NCBI RefSeq assembly: GCF_020080835.1
Contig: NC_058160.1
Location: 2,976,001-3,040,000, forward strand
DNA: 64,000 nt
Reading direction: 5' to 3'
DNA from: Cotesia glomerata
Taxonomy: Eukaryota > Arthropoda > Insecta > Hymenoptera > Braconidae
This document shows, in pieces, positions 1 through 11,856 of this stretch (position 1 is its first letter; each line of letters begins with the position of its first letter). Position numbers and translations under genes: made by a program. Under the pieces are notes generated by a model. That model was not told the origin of the DNA and made no database searches. It worked only from the letters and a program-made list of their open reading frames with translations.

Positions 1-1000
1 TATTGAACTCGCTGAAGAAATTTACAGCCCTGTAGATGTACTTCTACAGTCTACAGGTAACGTTTTAATTTATTATTTGAAAAAAAAAATTATTGTGGAA
101 AAAAATCTAAAACGCCGTTTATAGTCTAGTTAACAAGTGTCTTTTTGATCAACTGTTTTCAGCAGTCTCCGAAAATTATGATTGAGATGTCATTCTATTC
201 GGAATGGCATCTAGATGATTTTTGAAAAAAATGAAGTTCCGCTTGCAAAAATTGCGAGAGTTATTAACTAAAAAAAAAATTAGGAAAGCGGTTGACCCTA
301 AAGGCCATCCCTGCAACTTCCCGCTAATTCCGTTAATACCTGGCCGTTTTTTTGAGCTCTTCGAGCTCAAAAGTCTGATAGAAGTTTCATAGAACACTAT
401 TTTTTAAATGTTCATACCGCAATAACTTTTGAATGAATGAACCAATTTTTACGCGGTTGGCGGCATTCTACGCAGTTTTTTAAGCCTCATAAAGAATTTT
501 TAAGTTTCAATTGGTCAAACTAGAAATTTCGAAGTAACTCTGAAAAAACACTTTTTTCGGTTTTCTTTCGTTCACGATATCTCTCGAACGAATCAACCGA
601 TTTTGACCGGATTGGCGGCGATTATTTTTTACATTAGATTCGCTCGAACCTCCTTAATAGCAAACTAATTTAAAAAGTAAAAAATAATTTTTAATAAAAA
701 TAGGCTGATCAACAAAAAATTTATTTTGTTGTAAAGAAGGTGTGGGGTGCTCAAATTCGATAAATTTATTTTAAAATTTCCTTAATATTCTTTAAGTTAA
801 GCTGATATTTGTCCACTCTTAATTATTTTTTAACTTCCCGCTAAGAAAATTGAAAATTTTCAAAAATCGGGAAGTTACTGTTTTTACCCCGTTTTTCGAA
901 AATCGAGTTTTCATCAGATCTCAACGTTTTGAGGTCCTAGGAAGCTTTCCTGACTATTTCCGCGGTGATGTCACCGTGTCTGTATGTATGTATGTATGTA

Positions 1001-1054
<54 letters not shown>

Positions 1055-4000
1055 GTGTGTGTGTATGTATGTAAATCTCTCATAACTTTTGAACGGATCA
1101 TCCGATTCGATCGAATTATGCGGCGTTTTGAAAAGTTTCTTTGCCCCTAGAATTCTGACACTAATTTACAGAATTTAAAAAATAAAATTTCCAAAAATTC
1201 GTTTTTTTGAAATATCTTTTAAACGGCTAGGCTGATCAATTCCAAAAACTAATCAGCTCTTAACCTCAAAAAACCACGTCGATTGCCACCAGCCCGGTCA
1301 AAATCGGTTAATTTATTCGTGAGATATCGTTGTCGAAAAAAATTAAAAAAAATGTTTTTTTCAGAATTTCTATGAAATTTTTAGTCTGACCTAAAAAATC
1401 TACGCGCATTTATTTATTCCCATTTTCACGAGGTTTAATAATTTTTTCATTATAAATTACTACCAAAATTTTAATTGTAAACAAATTCAGTGATATTTAT
1501 TTAATAATTAAAATTATTTTTAGATCGTGGAATATTAGTTAACATAAAAAGTGTATTATTTTGGGAACAATTACAATACTATTCATGTATAACGTCAAAT
1601 GTATTCCTGACAATAGCCTTATTATTTTTGACGCCTATTGAAAAGGGTTCCTTGCCAATGCGAGCTATATACCCTTACGACATAACAGTTTCGCCGAATC
1701 ACGAACTCACATTCTTCTACCAATTTTATTGCGTGGCCTACTGTCTGATGGTAGTGATAACAATTGACGCCTCAGTAATTGGAATGATGAGATGGTTGAC
1801 GATCCAAATTCTTGCACTGACTAACAACTACAAATACTGTAACAGCAAGTTATCGAAACGCGCTGGTCTAGTTTCTCCGCTCAAAGCTTGTAAAACTCTT
1901 GAAGGAATTGACGCCATGAAAATTGAATACGAAGATACTGAGATATTAGAATTTTTGGCCTTCGATAAGCAAAAGGTCGAAGACTGCGATGATGACTACA
2001 TCGGAAGATTTAAAAGTTGCATCAAACACCATCAGAGAATCAAAAAACTAATGAACGATTTTAACGACATTTTCAGCGATTTTCTGATGATGCAATTTGC
2101 AAGCAGTTTATTGATCATTTGTTTTAATGGCTTCATGATGTTAATTGTGAGGATAGATTTTAAGGAAGTTAATTGTTTTAAGCAACACGGAAAAAAAATC
2201 ATGTCAAAATTACAGTAAAATTTGTTAAATTTTAAATTTTAATTCTTACATTTTACACTGATAGAAGGAATTAGTTCTATTTAATAAGATTCCGTAATAG
2301 TTATTAAATCATTTAGTAACAAACCTTTTTTTATCAAATATTTAATAATAGTTACTATATAATTTATTAAAGCCCATTTATTTTCACCAAATAAATATTT
2401 AGTACATGGAGAGAAAAAAACAGATCTGATTCCTATGTAGAATGGTAACCATTACTATGTTACATAGTAACGAAAATTTTTCTGAGAATTCTGTGTAAAT
2501 TTGCTGATAAAAGTCTTAGAAATTGTGATAAAAATATGAACAACCACCCATTCGTTGCGGAATTAAATTTTGAACATAATGATGTTGTTTTTTTATTTTT
2601 TTTTATTAAATTTTCAATTTGTTATTAACAAAAAACATAAACAAAACAAAAAATCTCAGTTTTTCGTAAATAACTCAATAGCTATAGGTGATATCGAAAA
2701 TCGTAAAAAAAAATCCTTAAAGACCCTCGCGGTTTTTTAAATACCGTAAATTTTCGGTATTAATGCGTTTACTATAAATTAACCGTTATAATTCTGAAAT
2801 AATACGGTATTTCTGTGGTTATTTTGGCCAGTTTTTTTTACTACAGTTATACAGCATTTCTACCGTACTTTTGCTGCAAAGTTCAGAAATAATACGATAA
2901 AATTACCGTAAAACTCTAGAACTTTTACCGTAAAAAATCTATGTATTAACTATAATATTAAGGTAAAAGCCCCAATAGATGATCATGTACCAGTATATGA
3001 TCACTCCATGTATTTGTATACCTATATTTATGAATATAGATATACAAATACATGGAGTGATCATATACTGGTACGTGATCATCTATTGGGGCTTTTACCT
3101 TACTATAATTTTACAATAATAAAATCGTATTTCTACGGTAAAAATACCAAAGATATTCTGCAATTTTACCGCGTTTATACTGATATAATTAAAGATATAA
3201 TACTTTCTACCGTAAGATGGACGGTTGTGTTTATTACTCGGTGAGTCCTATTAGGTGACTGAGTAAATAGATACGGATAGTGTCTCTGATAGCTCAACTG
3301 GTAGAGCCTTCGGCGCGTAACTAGATGATCCGGGTTCAAATCCCGGTCTGGACTAAGAAATGATAATAATAATAATAATAACAGAGAAATTAATTTATCA
3401 ACTTCTTAAAAATTATTCATGATAATTTATAAAATAAAAAAAATTTTAAGCTATCGAAAAATAGTAGTAAAGCAGCATATTTTTGGTATTTTGCCGGTAA
3501 TAGAAAGTAGGGATCTTCTTTTCCGGTTTTTTGCTGCAATAGTGCCGCAGATATACAGTAAATATGCGGTACATTTACCGTTTAATTGCTGTTAATATAC
3601 CGTAATTTTTCTATTGTGTTGCCGTAAATATTCTGAATTTATTTCGTAATTTTTTCGTAATAATTCGACAAAAAAACTGGCTAATATAACTGAAGTATTA
3701 CGGTAAAAATACAGCATTAATATCGTATAAATACCGAGTCTTTACGGCATTTCCAAAACCGTGAGGAGAGGAGGAAATTTCTGAAAAAAAATCTCGACTC
3801 TCAGAACTCTAGCTTGAAAAACAATCATTTTTCTTTAATGTTGAAAATAGGGTTCCACGCAACTGCCGTCGTATTTTAGCATCGGTGCGGTTGTGTGACA
3901 AAAGTCGCGCGGAATCCGATTTTCAACATTAAATAAAAATTATTGTTTTTCAAGCTAGAGTTCCGGGAGTCGAGACTTTTTTTTCAGAAATTTTCTCCTC

Positions 4001-6329
4001 TTTAAGGATCTTTTTTTTTAGATTTTTGATATCACCAATAGTTATTGAGTTATTTACGAAAAACTGAGATTTTTAACTGAGTATGGTTAAGAACTCTTAG
4101 AGTTTAGTTACACTTTTATATTAGTAGTAATTTACTTATAATACTGTATATTTTACTGTTTTATCATGTATTCTTTTGTATTTTTTTATATTTGCCATTT
4201 GGCCAGTAGGCCTTGGCATAAATAAACAAATCAAATCAAATTTTTTATTTTGTTTGTGTTTTTTGTTAATAACAAATTGAAATTTAAAAAAAAAAATAAA
4301 AAAACAATATCATTATGTTCAGAATTTAATTCCGCAATGAATAGGTAGTTGGTCATATTTTTATCATAATTTCTAAGACTTTTATCAGCAAATTTACACA
4401 GAACTCTCAGAAAAATTTTCGTTACTATGTAACATAGTAATGGTTACCATTCTACATAAGAATAAAATCTATTCTTTTCTCTCCGTGTACTTTTGTAAAA
4501 ATAACTACTTAAAGTAACTTACTTATCCTAATTATTGCACCGTCGGCCTCTAGACATTTAAAAAACATCTTCAATAATTAAAACTAAAAACATTAACTAA
4601 CTAATCATAATTAAAATTCTAAACTATAATTCCTATCTCTTATGAAATAAATAAAATTGTTACCCGATTAACGAACTTGTTATGAGTTTGTGAACCTCAA
4701 ATTCGTCGATAAATCAAAGTACTAGATTATTCCTACCCTCGTGCGGTAAAACTGTAACAAAGCTCTCATGTTCGCTATCACTATTAAAAAAATATCTCTC
4801 CTCACTTTTATGACACAGCCGCGCCGATGCTAAAATACGACGGCAGTTGCGCGGAACCCTATTTTCAACATTAAATAAAAATTATTATTTTTCAAGCTAG
4901 AGTTCCGGGAGTCAAGACTTTTTTTCATAAATTTCCTCATCTTTAAGGATCTTTTTTCCGATTTTTGATATCACCTATAGTTATTGAGTTATTTACAAAA
5001 AACAGATTTTTTATTTTGTTTATGTTTTTTGTTGATAACAAATTGAAATTTTTATCAAAAAAATAAGAAAACAACATCATTATGTTCAAAATTTAATTCC
5101 GCAACGAATGGGTGGTTGTTCATATTTTTATCACAATTTCTAAGATTTTTATCAGCAAATTTACACAGAATTCTCAGAAAAATTTTCGTTACTATGTAAC
5201 ATAGTAATAGTTACCATTCTACATAGGAATAAGATCTATTCTTTTCTCTCCGTGTAGCTACTACTAAATATTATTTGATCGTTACAAGTATTTATTTCCA
5301 TAGATATAATAAGACTTTGTTCATATTAATATAATTTAATTAGAATAAAAAAAATAGTATATTATTAAACTGTAACAAATAATATTGATGGGTAAAATAT
5401 ATTTTTTTATCTCAAATAAATAACTAAAAATTTTGTTATTAAATCAGTTTATTATTCCATACTAAATCCTTCTATCAGTGTAAAATCTGTCAATCAGTAA
5501 TTGTCAATTTTAAATTGAAAAAAAAGTAAATTTTACATTTGCTATATAAAAAAAATATTAAATTTGTAAAAAAAACAAATGTAAATCAGTCATTTGGAAA
5601 AAATATCGATAGATTGCATAAAATCTAAATTTAGAATTAAAATATTACATTGCATAATTAGGATATTAAGATTGTCGTTATGTGACGAGGGCAATAATTT
5701 TAGCACGAGTCGTAGGGCCACACACACGGGCCGCATTTCTCAACCATTTCTGTAATTTTCACATAATTCTTTTCCGTAAAGTGTTCGATAAAACGAAGTA
5801 GTTTTTTTAATTTCAGGAAATGGAGAAAGGAGCCAATTTTATAAAATTCTTTATTTACTTGAGTATGTGTTTTGGTCAGTTACTCGTGTATTGTTACTAC
5901 GGAAATCAGTTTACTGACGTGGTAATTAAGTGACTTGATCATTTAATTATTCATTAATTACGTAGATTTTAATTGGAGCACTTTTTTTTTAGGCAAACAG
6001 TTTGACATACAATCAGTGGATGTCGGGATGGGAGTCCACGGATGAGAGGAATAATAGTAATAAGCTGAGCAATCTCGTGACAATATCGATGATACCGACA
6101 TTGAAGCCGCTGGGATTCAAAGCACTTGGCTTGTTCGAATTGTCGATGCCGACGTTTTTGGCGGTACTGATTTAAAAAAAAAAAAATAAAACTTGATTTA
6201 AGAAAAATATTTTTTCTGTTAATGAAATTCAAACGAATTGGTTACTGATAATTATTAAATTTATTGTTATAGATTGTAAAAAGCTCATATTCTACATTGA
6301 TACTTCTGACGACAGTTGCCTCAGATTGA
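1..6329 (+). CDS. Odorant receptor A (5' end outside window)
   Basis: Seven-transmembrane odorant receptor of the insect 7tm_6 family, expected to form an odour-gated cation channel with Orco in the neuronal membrane. Visible exons: 1-56 (end of exon 2), 1524-2146, 5817-5921, 5993-6163 and 6273-6329, with stop TGA at 6327. Joined they stay in frame for 336 residues. Landmarks are YPYD and MRWLTIQ in the 623-nt exon, CYYGNQF in the 105-nt exon, QWMSGWE in the next, and IVKSSYS before the stop, which is the conserved last helix. All junctions are GT-AG. A poly(A) signal AATAAA lies at 6413. Introns are unusually large for this array because the second visible intron (2147-5816) is filled with nested mobile elements. 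No disabling change is seen. The start codon and first helix lie upstream of the window. Confidence 0.93.
255..1480. repeat. Dispersed AT-rich repeat in gene A intron
   Basis: Intronic sequence with a GAGCTC-rich block at 280-390. Related copies occur at 21480-21680 and 39320-39375 (shared words such as GGCCATCCC and CTTCCCGCTAATTCCG). Two further phrases, 'cataacttttgaa..' and 'gatatc', recur at 420-620 and 1080-1330. No open reading frame worth calling. Family not identified. Confidence 0.5.
980..1076. repeat. (TATG)n(TG)n microsatellite
   Basis: About five TATG units are followed by a long TG run and a second short TATG stretch, inside the dispersed repeat of gene A's first visible intron. 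Confidence 0.95.
2961..3100. mobile_element. 140-bp hairpin element, copy 1
   Basis: AGGTAAAAGCCCC at the left end and its exact inverted complement at the right, flanked by TA on both sides. Almost the whole unit is one inverted repeat with arms of about 65 nt. Copies 2 and 3 are at 52457-52596 and 61611-61750 and have the same length. Confidence 0.9.
3279..3382 (+). mobile_element. tRNA-derived SINE-like sequence
   Basis: It has an A-box-like TAGCTCAACTGG and a B-box GGGTTCAAATCCC with a perfect five-pair T stem (CCGGG/CCCGG) and a D stem GCTC/GAGC. The anticodon stem does not pair and the acceptor stem pairs only partly, so this is not a functional tRNA. A TAA-type simple repeat tail (ATAATAATAATAA) follows, as in short SINEs. 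Confidence 0.6.
4085..4237 (+). mobile_element. Possible non-LTR retrotransposon 3' tail
   Basis: Sequence present in this arm of the fold-back repeat but absent from its sister at about 4997-5010. It ends in GGCATAAATAAACAAATCAA, a short-unit tail of the kind seen at LINE 3' ends. No coding part remains, so the assignment is inference. Confidence 0.4.
4488..4794. other. Intronic AT-rich spacer
   Basis: Sequence between the fold-back element and the partial third arm at 4795-5254. I see no gene or clear repeat in it. Confidence 0.4.
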
Positions 6330-6475
6330 TGATACAGTACCAGAAATTTTCTTCTATAGTTTTGTTAAATAACGACTCCACAATTAATGTTAGTTAACAC
6401 CTGAAAGTATAAAATAAATCTAGTTGTTACTGAAATCTTGTCTATGTTTTAGAAAATTATTTTGATCATTTTGTA

Positions 6476-7116
6476 TGCCTTAAGCGCAAAGCGCGCAGGT
6501 GTGCTCTACTCTCGCCTAAAAATCGTGATTTCGATTAAAACGTGATTTTCATAATTTAAACGAAAAAAATTATGAATAAAAAGCATATTGAAATAAATAA
6601 TAGTAACTACAGAACACGTTAAAAAAAATTTCTTATCGATTAAATAAGATTTCTCAGAAAAAACTCGTTTTTCTGATGAATTAAATGAATAAGAGCATGG
6701 TATTCACGGGAGCACTGGGCTTGATAACACCACAACTTTGTCAAAAATTACTTTCACGATTTAATTTTCTTTTTTTTATTCCTGAGGAAGTTTATCAAAA
6801 CCCTTGTGAAAATTGCGTGTCAAAATAATTCCGTTTTGATACAGTTAATTTTTTTCGATTGTCAGTTCGGTGACTTTTTCTGCGATTTCGGCAGCCATAT
6901 ATATTATTTTTCATAAACAGAATTGAAATAACTATAAACAAGCAGAAACTATACATACATGATGGTATAATTACTAACTGTTTTATCATCTGTTAAAATT
7001 TTTCTTTAGCTCGACCTACAGAGGGGATAATACTACTCGCGGGAAAATTCAAATTAAAAACGAATAATTTTTGTTATGATCTAAATAATTTATGTATGAC
7101 ATGAGCGCTTAAGGCA
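6476..7116. mobile_element. Probable non-autonomous element between A and B
   Basis: Bounded by TGCCTTAAGCGC and its exact inverted complement GCGCTTAAGGCA. A related piece with the phrase GTGCTCTACTCTCG occurs at about 32120-32160. No reading frame of interest. The rest of the A-B spacer (6330-6475 and 7117-7964) shows no feature beyond gene A's poly(A) signal. Confidence 0.55.
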
Positions 7117-7964
7117 TGCTCATTTGGATTTTCCAAACTTTTATTTTATTTAAAATATCCTTTGTTTGAATTCATTTTTTTAAAATCGTAAAAATTGACT
7201 ACTGTTCCCTAAATTAATCCATCTAATAAAACGACATATTTTTTTATAGTTTTTACAGGCTTTTTTAGATAAATTAAATAACTACTAGTTGCAGATTCCT
7301 TCATGACCAGTCCCCTGATTTACAATTCAATAAAATTTTACCTGTTCCTTAGAATGAAACATTGTATTTTATCTATGCTTAAAACTTTGACATACAAAAT
7401 TCATCTGCAAAAGCAATAGCCTTTTCACAGTAGGAACGAGAAGTTACGGACTTTCTTAAAGATAAAGTATTTAAACTTTTTTATTATTCAGCACTAAAAC
7501 AAATTTCAAGTCACACTTCTTTACCGCAAAAATTATCTATAATTTGAACTTTGTTGAGTCGAACATTAGCTAACTTGAAGAATAAATTTATGAAAAGTAA
7601 TAATTTAAAAAAAAACCCCCCAGTAAGTCGCGTGTCTCGTTACGGGAGCTATAAGAATAATTGGAGTCTATAAGCAAATTCACGGAACCCCTGGTTTTAT
7701 TTTCAGCTTTTCTTTGATAATATAACAACACTTGATAGAAAATTATCCCTTATTGAATATTTAGTAGTGTATTTTCTCTTTCTCACAACGGAACATGTAA
7801 TTTGGCAAGCAATTATTTGCAATCGATTTTTTTTCTCAGAAGCGTCTACGATAATAATAAATCAAAGTAGAAAGTCACGAGTATCCTTTTTTTCTATTCT
7901 TATTATTGAGCCCGGAAGAATAACTAAAGCTGCTCTGTAAATTATACCAAAGCTTTTTTACACA

Positions 7965-9944
7965 ATGGAAAACGTATCTGTCGATACTCACCGTAAATTT
8001 TTGAAAATAAATTTTTTTGTACTAAGGTTTATATGAATTTAAATATTATTTTCGGTGTAAATTGAAAATATTGGGCTGCATATTTAATATCAATAAAAAC
8101 ATGGTTTCAGATACAGTGGAATTTGGCCGCTCTTACCGTCGGCTAAAATCGGCTGGAAAATATTAAATATTATTTACAAATATTTCAACTTGATAGTTTA
8201 CATTTTTTATTTGTCAACTGTAGGGGCCGACGCGCTGGCCAATGTTACTGATTTGACGATATTTGGTTACGACGGTTGCTTTTTTTTTGGAACCTGCATG
8301 TTTGTGTTTAAAGCCTGCAAATTTTCGGTCTTGCGAAAAGAAATTACAAAACTTACTGATGAAGTCTACGGACCTATAGATATTCTTCTACAATCTTCAG
8401 GTAACTTTTCAGTTATTTATATCATTTTTGAAGGCAAAAATTTTTTTGTGAAAAAAAAATTTGACATATCGACGTTCTAATTAGCAAATTGTCTAACTCC
8501 ATTTTAGAGAATCTTCCATTTGTACGAAAATACAATTAGTTCAAAATTTATTATCACTTTAAAAAACCATTTAATTTTTAATAGAGGTATAATATTTTGG
8601 TTAGGATCATTCAAATAATTTATAATTGAACTATAACTACATCAAAATGTTAAAAAATCTCCCTCTAAAAAATAAGGAGTTAGACCAATTGCCAATTAGA
8701 CCGTCGATATTTAATCTCATCTTAATCCAATTATTTTGATAATAATCTTTGTTCGAGTTATTTTCAGATCGCGGAATAGTGATAAACATAAAAAAACACT
8801 TGTTTTATGAAACAGTTCAACTCTACAGTCTCTTTGTGTCAATAATAATAATGACAATCGCCATAATATTTTTAGTTCCTCGTGAAAGGGGTGTCTTACC
8901 AATCCGGGCTGTGTACCCCTTTGATACGACTGTTTCGCCCAATTACGAGCTTACAATATTTTACCAATTTTACTGCTTTGCCTACTGTCTTACGGTGATA
9001 CTGGTACTCGATTCTACAGTGATTGGACTTATGAGATGGTTGACGATCCAAGTTCTCGCACTGACCAATAACTATAAGAACTGTAACAGCAAATTAACGA
9101 AACGCGCTGGTCTAATTTCCCCGATCGAGGCTTGTAAAACTTTTGAAAGAATCAAAGTCTCGAAAATTGCAGATCAAGAGACTGAGATACGGGAATTTTT
9201 GGCCTTCGAGAAGCAAGAAATCGGAGACTGTAATGATAACTACGTCGGAAGATTCAAGATTTGCATCAGGCACCATCAGAGAATCAAGAAAATAGTCAAC
9301 GATTTCAACAACACTTTCAGTAGTTTTCTGTTGATCCAGTTTGCAACGAGTAGTTGTATCATTTGTTTGAACGGTTTTATGATAATATTAGTGAGGAATG
9401 CATTAAAAAAACAATTCATTGTTCAAATTCAATGTTGAATAACAAAACACGGGTCTTTTAATTTCAGAACATGGACAACGGGACTAATTTAATGCGATTT
9501 GGAATTTATTTATCCGTATGTTTTTCTGAATTACTTATACTCTGTTTTTATGGAAATCAATTTATTTACATGGTATTTAAATAAATTAATTATTCAAAAA
9601 ATTAATCCTTAACAAGTTAAAATTGAATTGGTTTTCAAAAATCATTTTTTAGGCAGACACTTTGACGTCCAACCAATGGATGTCGGGATGGGAATGCACG
9701 AACGAAAAAAATAGGAATAATGGATTGAGCAATCTTGTGACGACCTCAATGATGCCAACATTGAAGCCGCTGCAATTTAAAGCAGTTGGCTTATTTGTTT
9801 TATCAATGCCGACCTTTCTGACGGTACTCACTTTTAGAAAATTTGAACTACTTTAAATTGGGTTAATAATTAAATTCACTTTTGCAGATTCTCAAAACCT
9901 CGTACTCTACCTTGATCCTCCTGACGACAGTTGTCGCAGATTAA
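7965..9944 (+). CDS. Odorant receptor B
   Basis: Complete 435-residue 7tm_6 odorant receptor. Exons: 7965-8026, 8111-8400, 8768-9390, 9468-9572, 9653-9823 and 9888-9944. The start is chosen because the first exon (MENVSVDTHRKFLK...) matches the length and motif of the first exons of C, E, H and I and ends in the right phase. The first helices lie in the 290-nt exon (residues 21-118). YPFD at the start of the second loop and MRWLTIQ are in the 623-nt exon. CFYGNQF, QWMSGWE and ILKTSYS follow in the last three exons. Intron 1 has a GTTTAT donor. Poly(A) signal at 9977. It is the closest relative of gene A, sharing NNYK.CNSKL and RAGL(V/I)SP. Expected role: odour-tuned subunit of an Orco channel. 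The ligand cannot be predicted. Confidence 0.95.
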
Positions 9945-10698
9945 TTTTTTCTTACTATGAGTTTTTAAGTTTGTTAAATAAATAGCTTTTGAAGCTAAAA
10001 CTTTGAGCGTGGTTTGAAATTTTTTTTTTTTATTTCTATGAACGTATGTGTATCGTCTCCAAATGCTAAAAGGTGTATTGCAGAAACTAGATAGGGTTAC
10101 TATCCATACACGGAAAAAAAGACTCTGTCAAAATTACAGAAAAAACTGTCAAATTTACAGATTTACCGCTGTCAACCCAAAAATGTCAATTTTACAAAGT
10201 TAAAAATGTTATTTTCACATTGTGAAAACTGTCAATCTAAAACTGTTAATTTTACAGTTTTTCAATGTAATAATGTCATTAAAAAAATGTGAAATTCACA
10301 TTAAAAAGTTAAATTTATGTTAAAACAAAAATTGAACTTGTTATTTATGAGTAAGAATTTCACATTTCGTGAAATGTAAACAATAAACAAAAAATATTTT
10401 AAAAATTAAAGTTTTAACTGAAAAATTAGGTAAAAATTAGGTCACATAAAATAATTGTTCAAATCTGCAAACCATAGAAAGTAAAAAGCATTAAGATACA
10501 TATAACTATAATAATGAATATTAGATTTATCTATACTGTTAAGAGAATAAGCAAAATTCTGTGGCCAGTGTATTTATATGATAAAATGGGTTTTTATGAT
10601 TAAATTTGGTATTGTTGGAAAAGTCTTGACCTGAGTTGGGCCTTTTCATGATTTAATATCATTCTCACCTATAGTCAATTTATGATGATAAGTACTTA

Positions 10699-10917
10699 CA
10701 CAGAAAAAAAATTAACTTGATTCAAGAGAAAAATTCTTGAACCAAGAATATAATTTTGAAGAGGGTAATTGTCTTGAATCAAGACGAAAAATTCTTGAAT
10801 TAAGTAAAGTTTCCTTAAATCAAGAAAAATTTTCTTAAATCAAGAATTTTTCTACTCAAGCCAAGAATATTGAGCTCTTCAAAAATATATACTTGATTCA
10901 AGAACATTTTTTCTGTG
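10699..10917. mobile_element. Small TA-flanked element, CTTGA family, copy 1
   Basis: 219 bp starting CACAGAAAAAAAATTAACTT and ending TTTTTTCTGTG, with TA on both sides. The interior is a string of TTCTTGATTCAAG-type palindromic words. Other copies: 13395-13621, 19002-19172, 19919-20060, 25310-25520, 37607-37709, 54676-55840 (interrupted) and 58464-58628. Confidence 0.85.
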
Positions 10918-11014
10918 TAGGCTGCATTCAAAATGCTATATCCCTAGATACATAATTAAGAAATTACCTTGTATCTTATGAACTATTGACAGTTTTAAAG
11001 ATATAAACTTATAC

Positions 11015-11160
11015 CGATGTTACACTCATCAAGACGTTTCATTTGAGTACCCACATCAATTTTTCATATATTTTGTATATTTATATATATGTATATATGA
11101 AAAATATATCAAAAATGCATGTGGGTACTCAAGTGGAAGCTCTTAATGAGCGTAACATCG
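11015..11160. mobile_element. Hairpin-type inverted repeat
   Basis: CGATGTTACACTCAT... at the left and its complement ...CGTAACATCG at the right, with GAGTACCCACAT / ATGTGGGTACTC further in and a TATA-rich loop. About 146 bp. Likely a short non-autonomous DNA element. Confidence 0.65.
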
Positions 11161-11173
11161 GGACGAGCTTACA

Positions 11174-11856
11174 CACTGACAAAAAAAGTACTACTCTTGA
11201 GAAAATTTTCTTGTCACAGGAATATATATTCTTGATAATTTTCAAGAATATATTTTCTTGTCTCAAGTATTGATCGAATTAATCGAAGTATTTATTGTTT
11301 AATTCAAGTGAACCTATTTGTTTGTAAATCTATCGAAATTAATGCAAAAATTTTATTATGATAAATATTGATATTTTTTTGTCAAAAACTAAAATTCATC
11401 TCAAGGTAGTACCTCCACGAAAAGCATATTTCAAGAAACTTATGGAATTTTTTATCGAAAGATAAATATATTAATAATTCACCACCAAAATTTCAGATCA
11501 ATTCACTGCACCGTTTTTGAATAATTAATTTTCAAAATTGCATCTTTGACACGTAGGGGTATAGAGATGGTAAAGTTAGTATGAAATCTATTTGCATCAC
11601 TTGAGTGGTACGGAAGATTTCATACTAACTTTACCATCTCTCTATATACCTCTACGTATAAAAGATGCAATTTTGTAAATTAATTACTCAAAAACGGTAC
11701 GGTGAATTGATCTGAAATTTTGGTGGTGAATTATTAATATATTTATCTTTCGATAAAAAATTCCATAAATTTCTTGATATATGCTTTTCGTGGAGGTACT
11801 ACCTTAAACGATTTTTGAGCCAAGAAATTTTTCTGGACAAAAATTTTTTTCTCAGT
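11174..11856. mobile_element. Element containing a 400-bp palindrome
   Basis: The ends are CACTGACAAAAAAAG and TTTTTTTCTCAGTG. Inside, 11403-11805 is a long near-perfect palindrome: GGTAGTACCTCCACGAAAAG at the left matches CTTTTCGTGGAGGTACTACC at the right, and the homology continues to a centre near 11600. No gene. Confidence 0.75.

Larger units (their letters stand above)
2725..3765. mobile_element. Element rich in TACGGTAA motifs, nested in the fold-back element
   Basis: The ends are CCTCGCGGTTTTTTAAATAC and its approximate inverted complement ending AACCGTGAGG. The interior repeats short TACCGTAA / TTACGGTA words on both strands. The opposite arm at 3985-4005 gives the uninterrupted sequence (TCCTTAAAGAGGAGAAA in reverse), so the insertion point can be read directly. 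Confidence 0.65.
2405..4487. mobile_element. Fold-back element with GGAGAGAAAA ends
   Basis: Left end CATGGAGAGAAAA, right end TTTTCTCTCCGTG, then TA. The arms 2405-2720 and 3766-4487 are inverted copies of each other, sharing GGTAACCATT..., the GTTACTATGTAACATAG palindrome and ...GATATCACC. A further copy of one arm lies at 4795-5254. The same terminal motif bounds the elements at 44427-46955 and 45790-46930, so this is a family. Confidence 0.75.
2256..5480. mobile_element. Outer TA-flanked element in gene A intron, filled by other insertions
   Basis: The ends are CACTGATAGAAGGA and its inverted complement TCCTTCTATCAGTG, each flanked by TA (2254-2255 and 5481-5482). The same ends delimit an element at 44655-45319. 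The native element appears to be only the AT-rich flanking parts (2256-2404 and 5255-5480); the middle is occupied by later insertions listed separately. No transposase seen, so it is non-autonomous. Confidence 0.75.

Noticed and set aside
850..1150. Open frames rich in CV and YVCM residues
   Set aside because: They are translations of the TATG/TG microsatellite.
3279..3355. Functional tRNA gene
   Set aside because: D and T stems are good but the anticodon stem does not pair and the acceptor stem is poor; a simple-repeat tail follows, so a SINE-like origin fits better.
8717..8902. Minus-strand frame across the start of gene B exon 3
   Set aside because: Shadow of the receptor coding strand; the plus-strand exon fits family length, phase and motifs.
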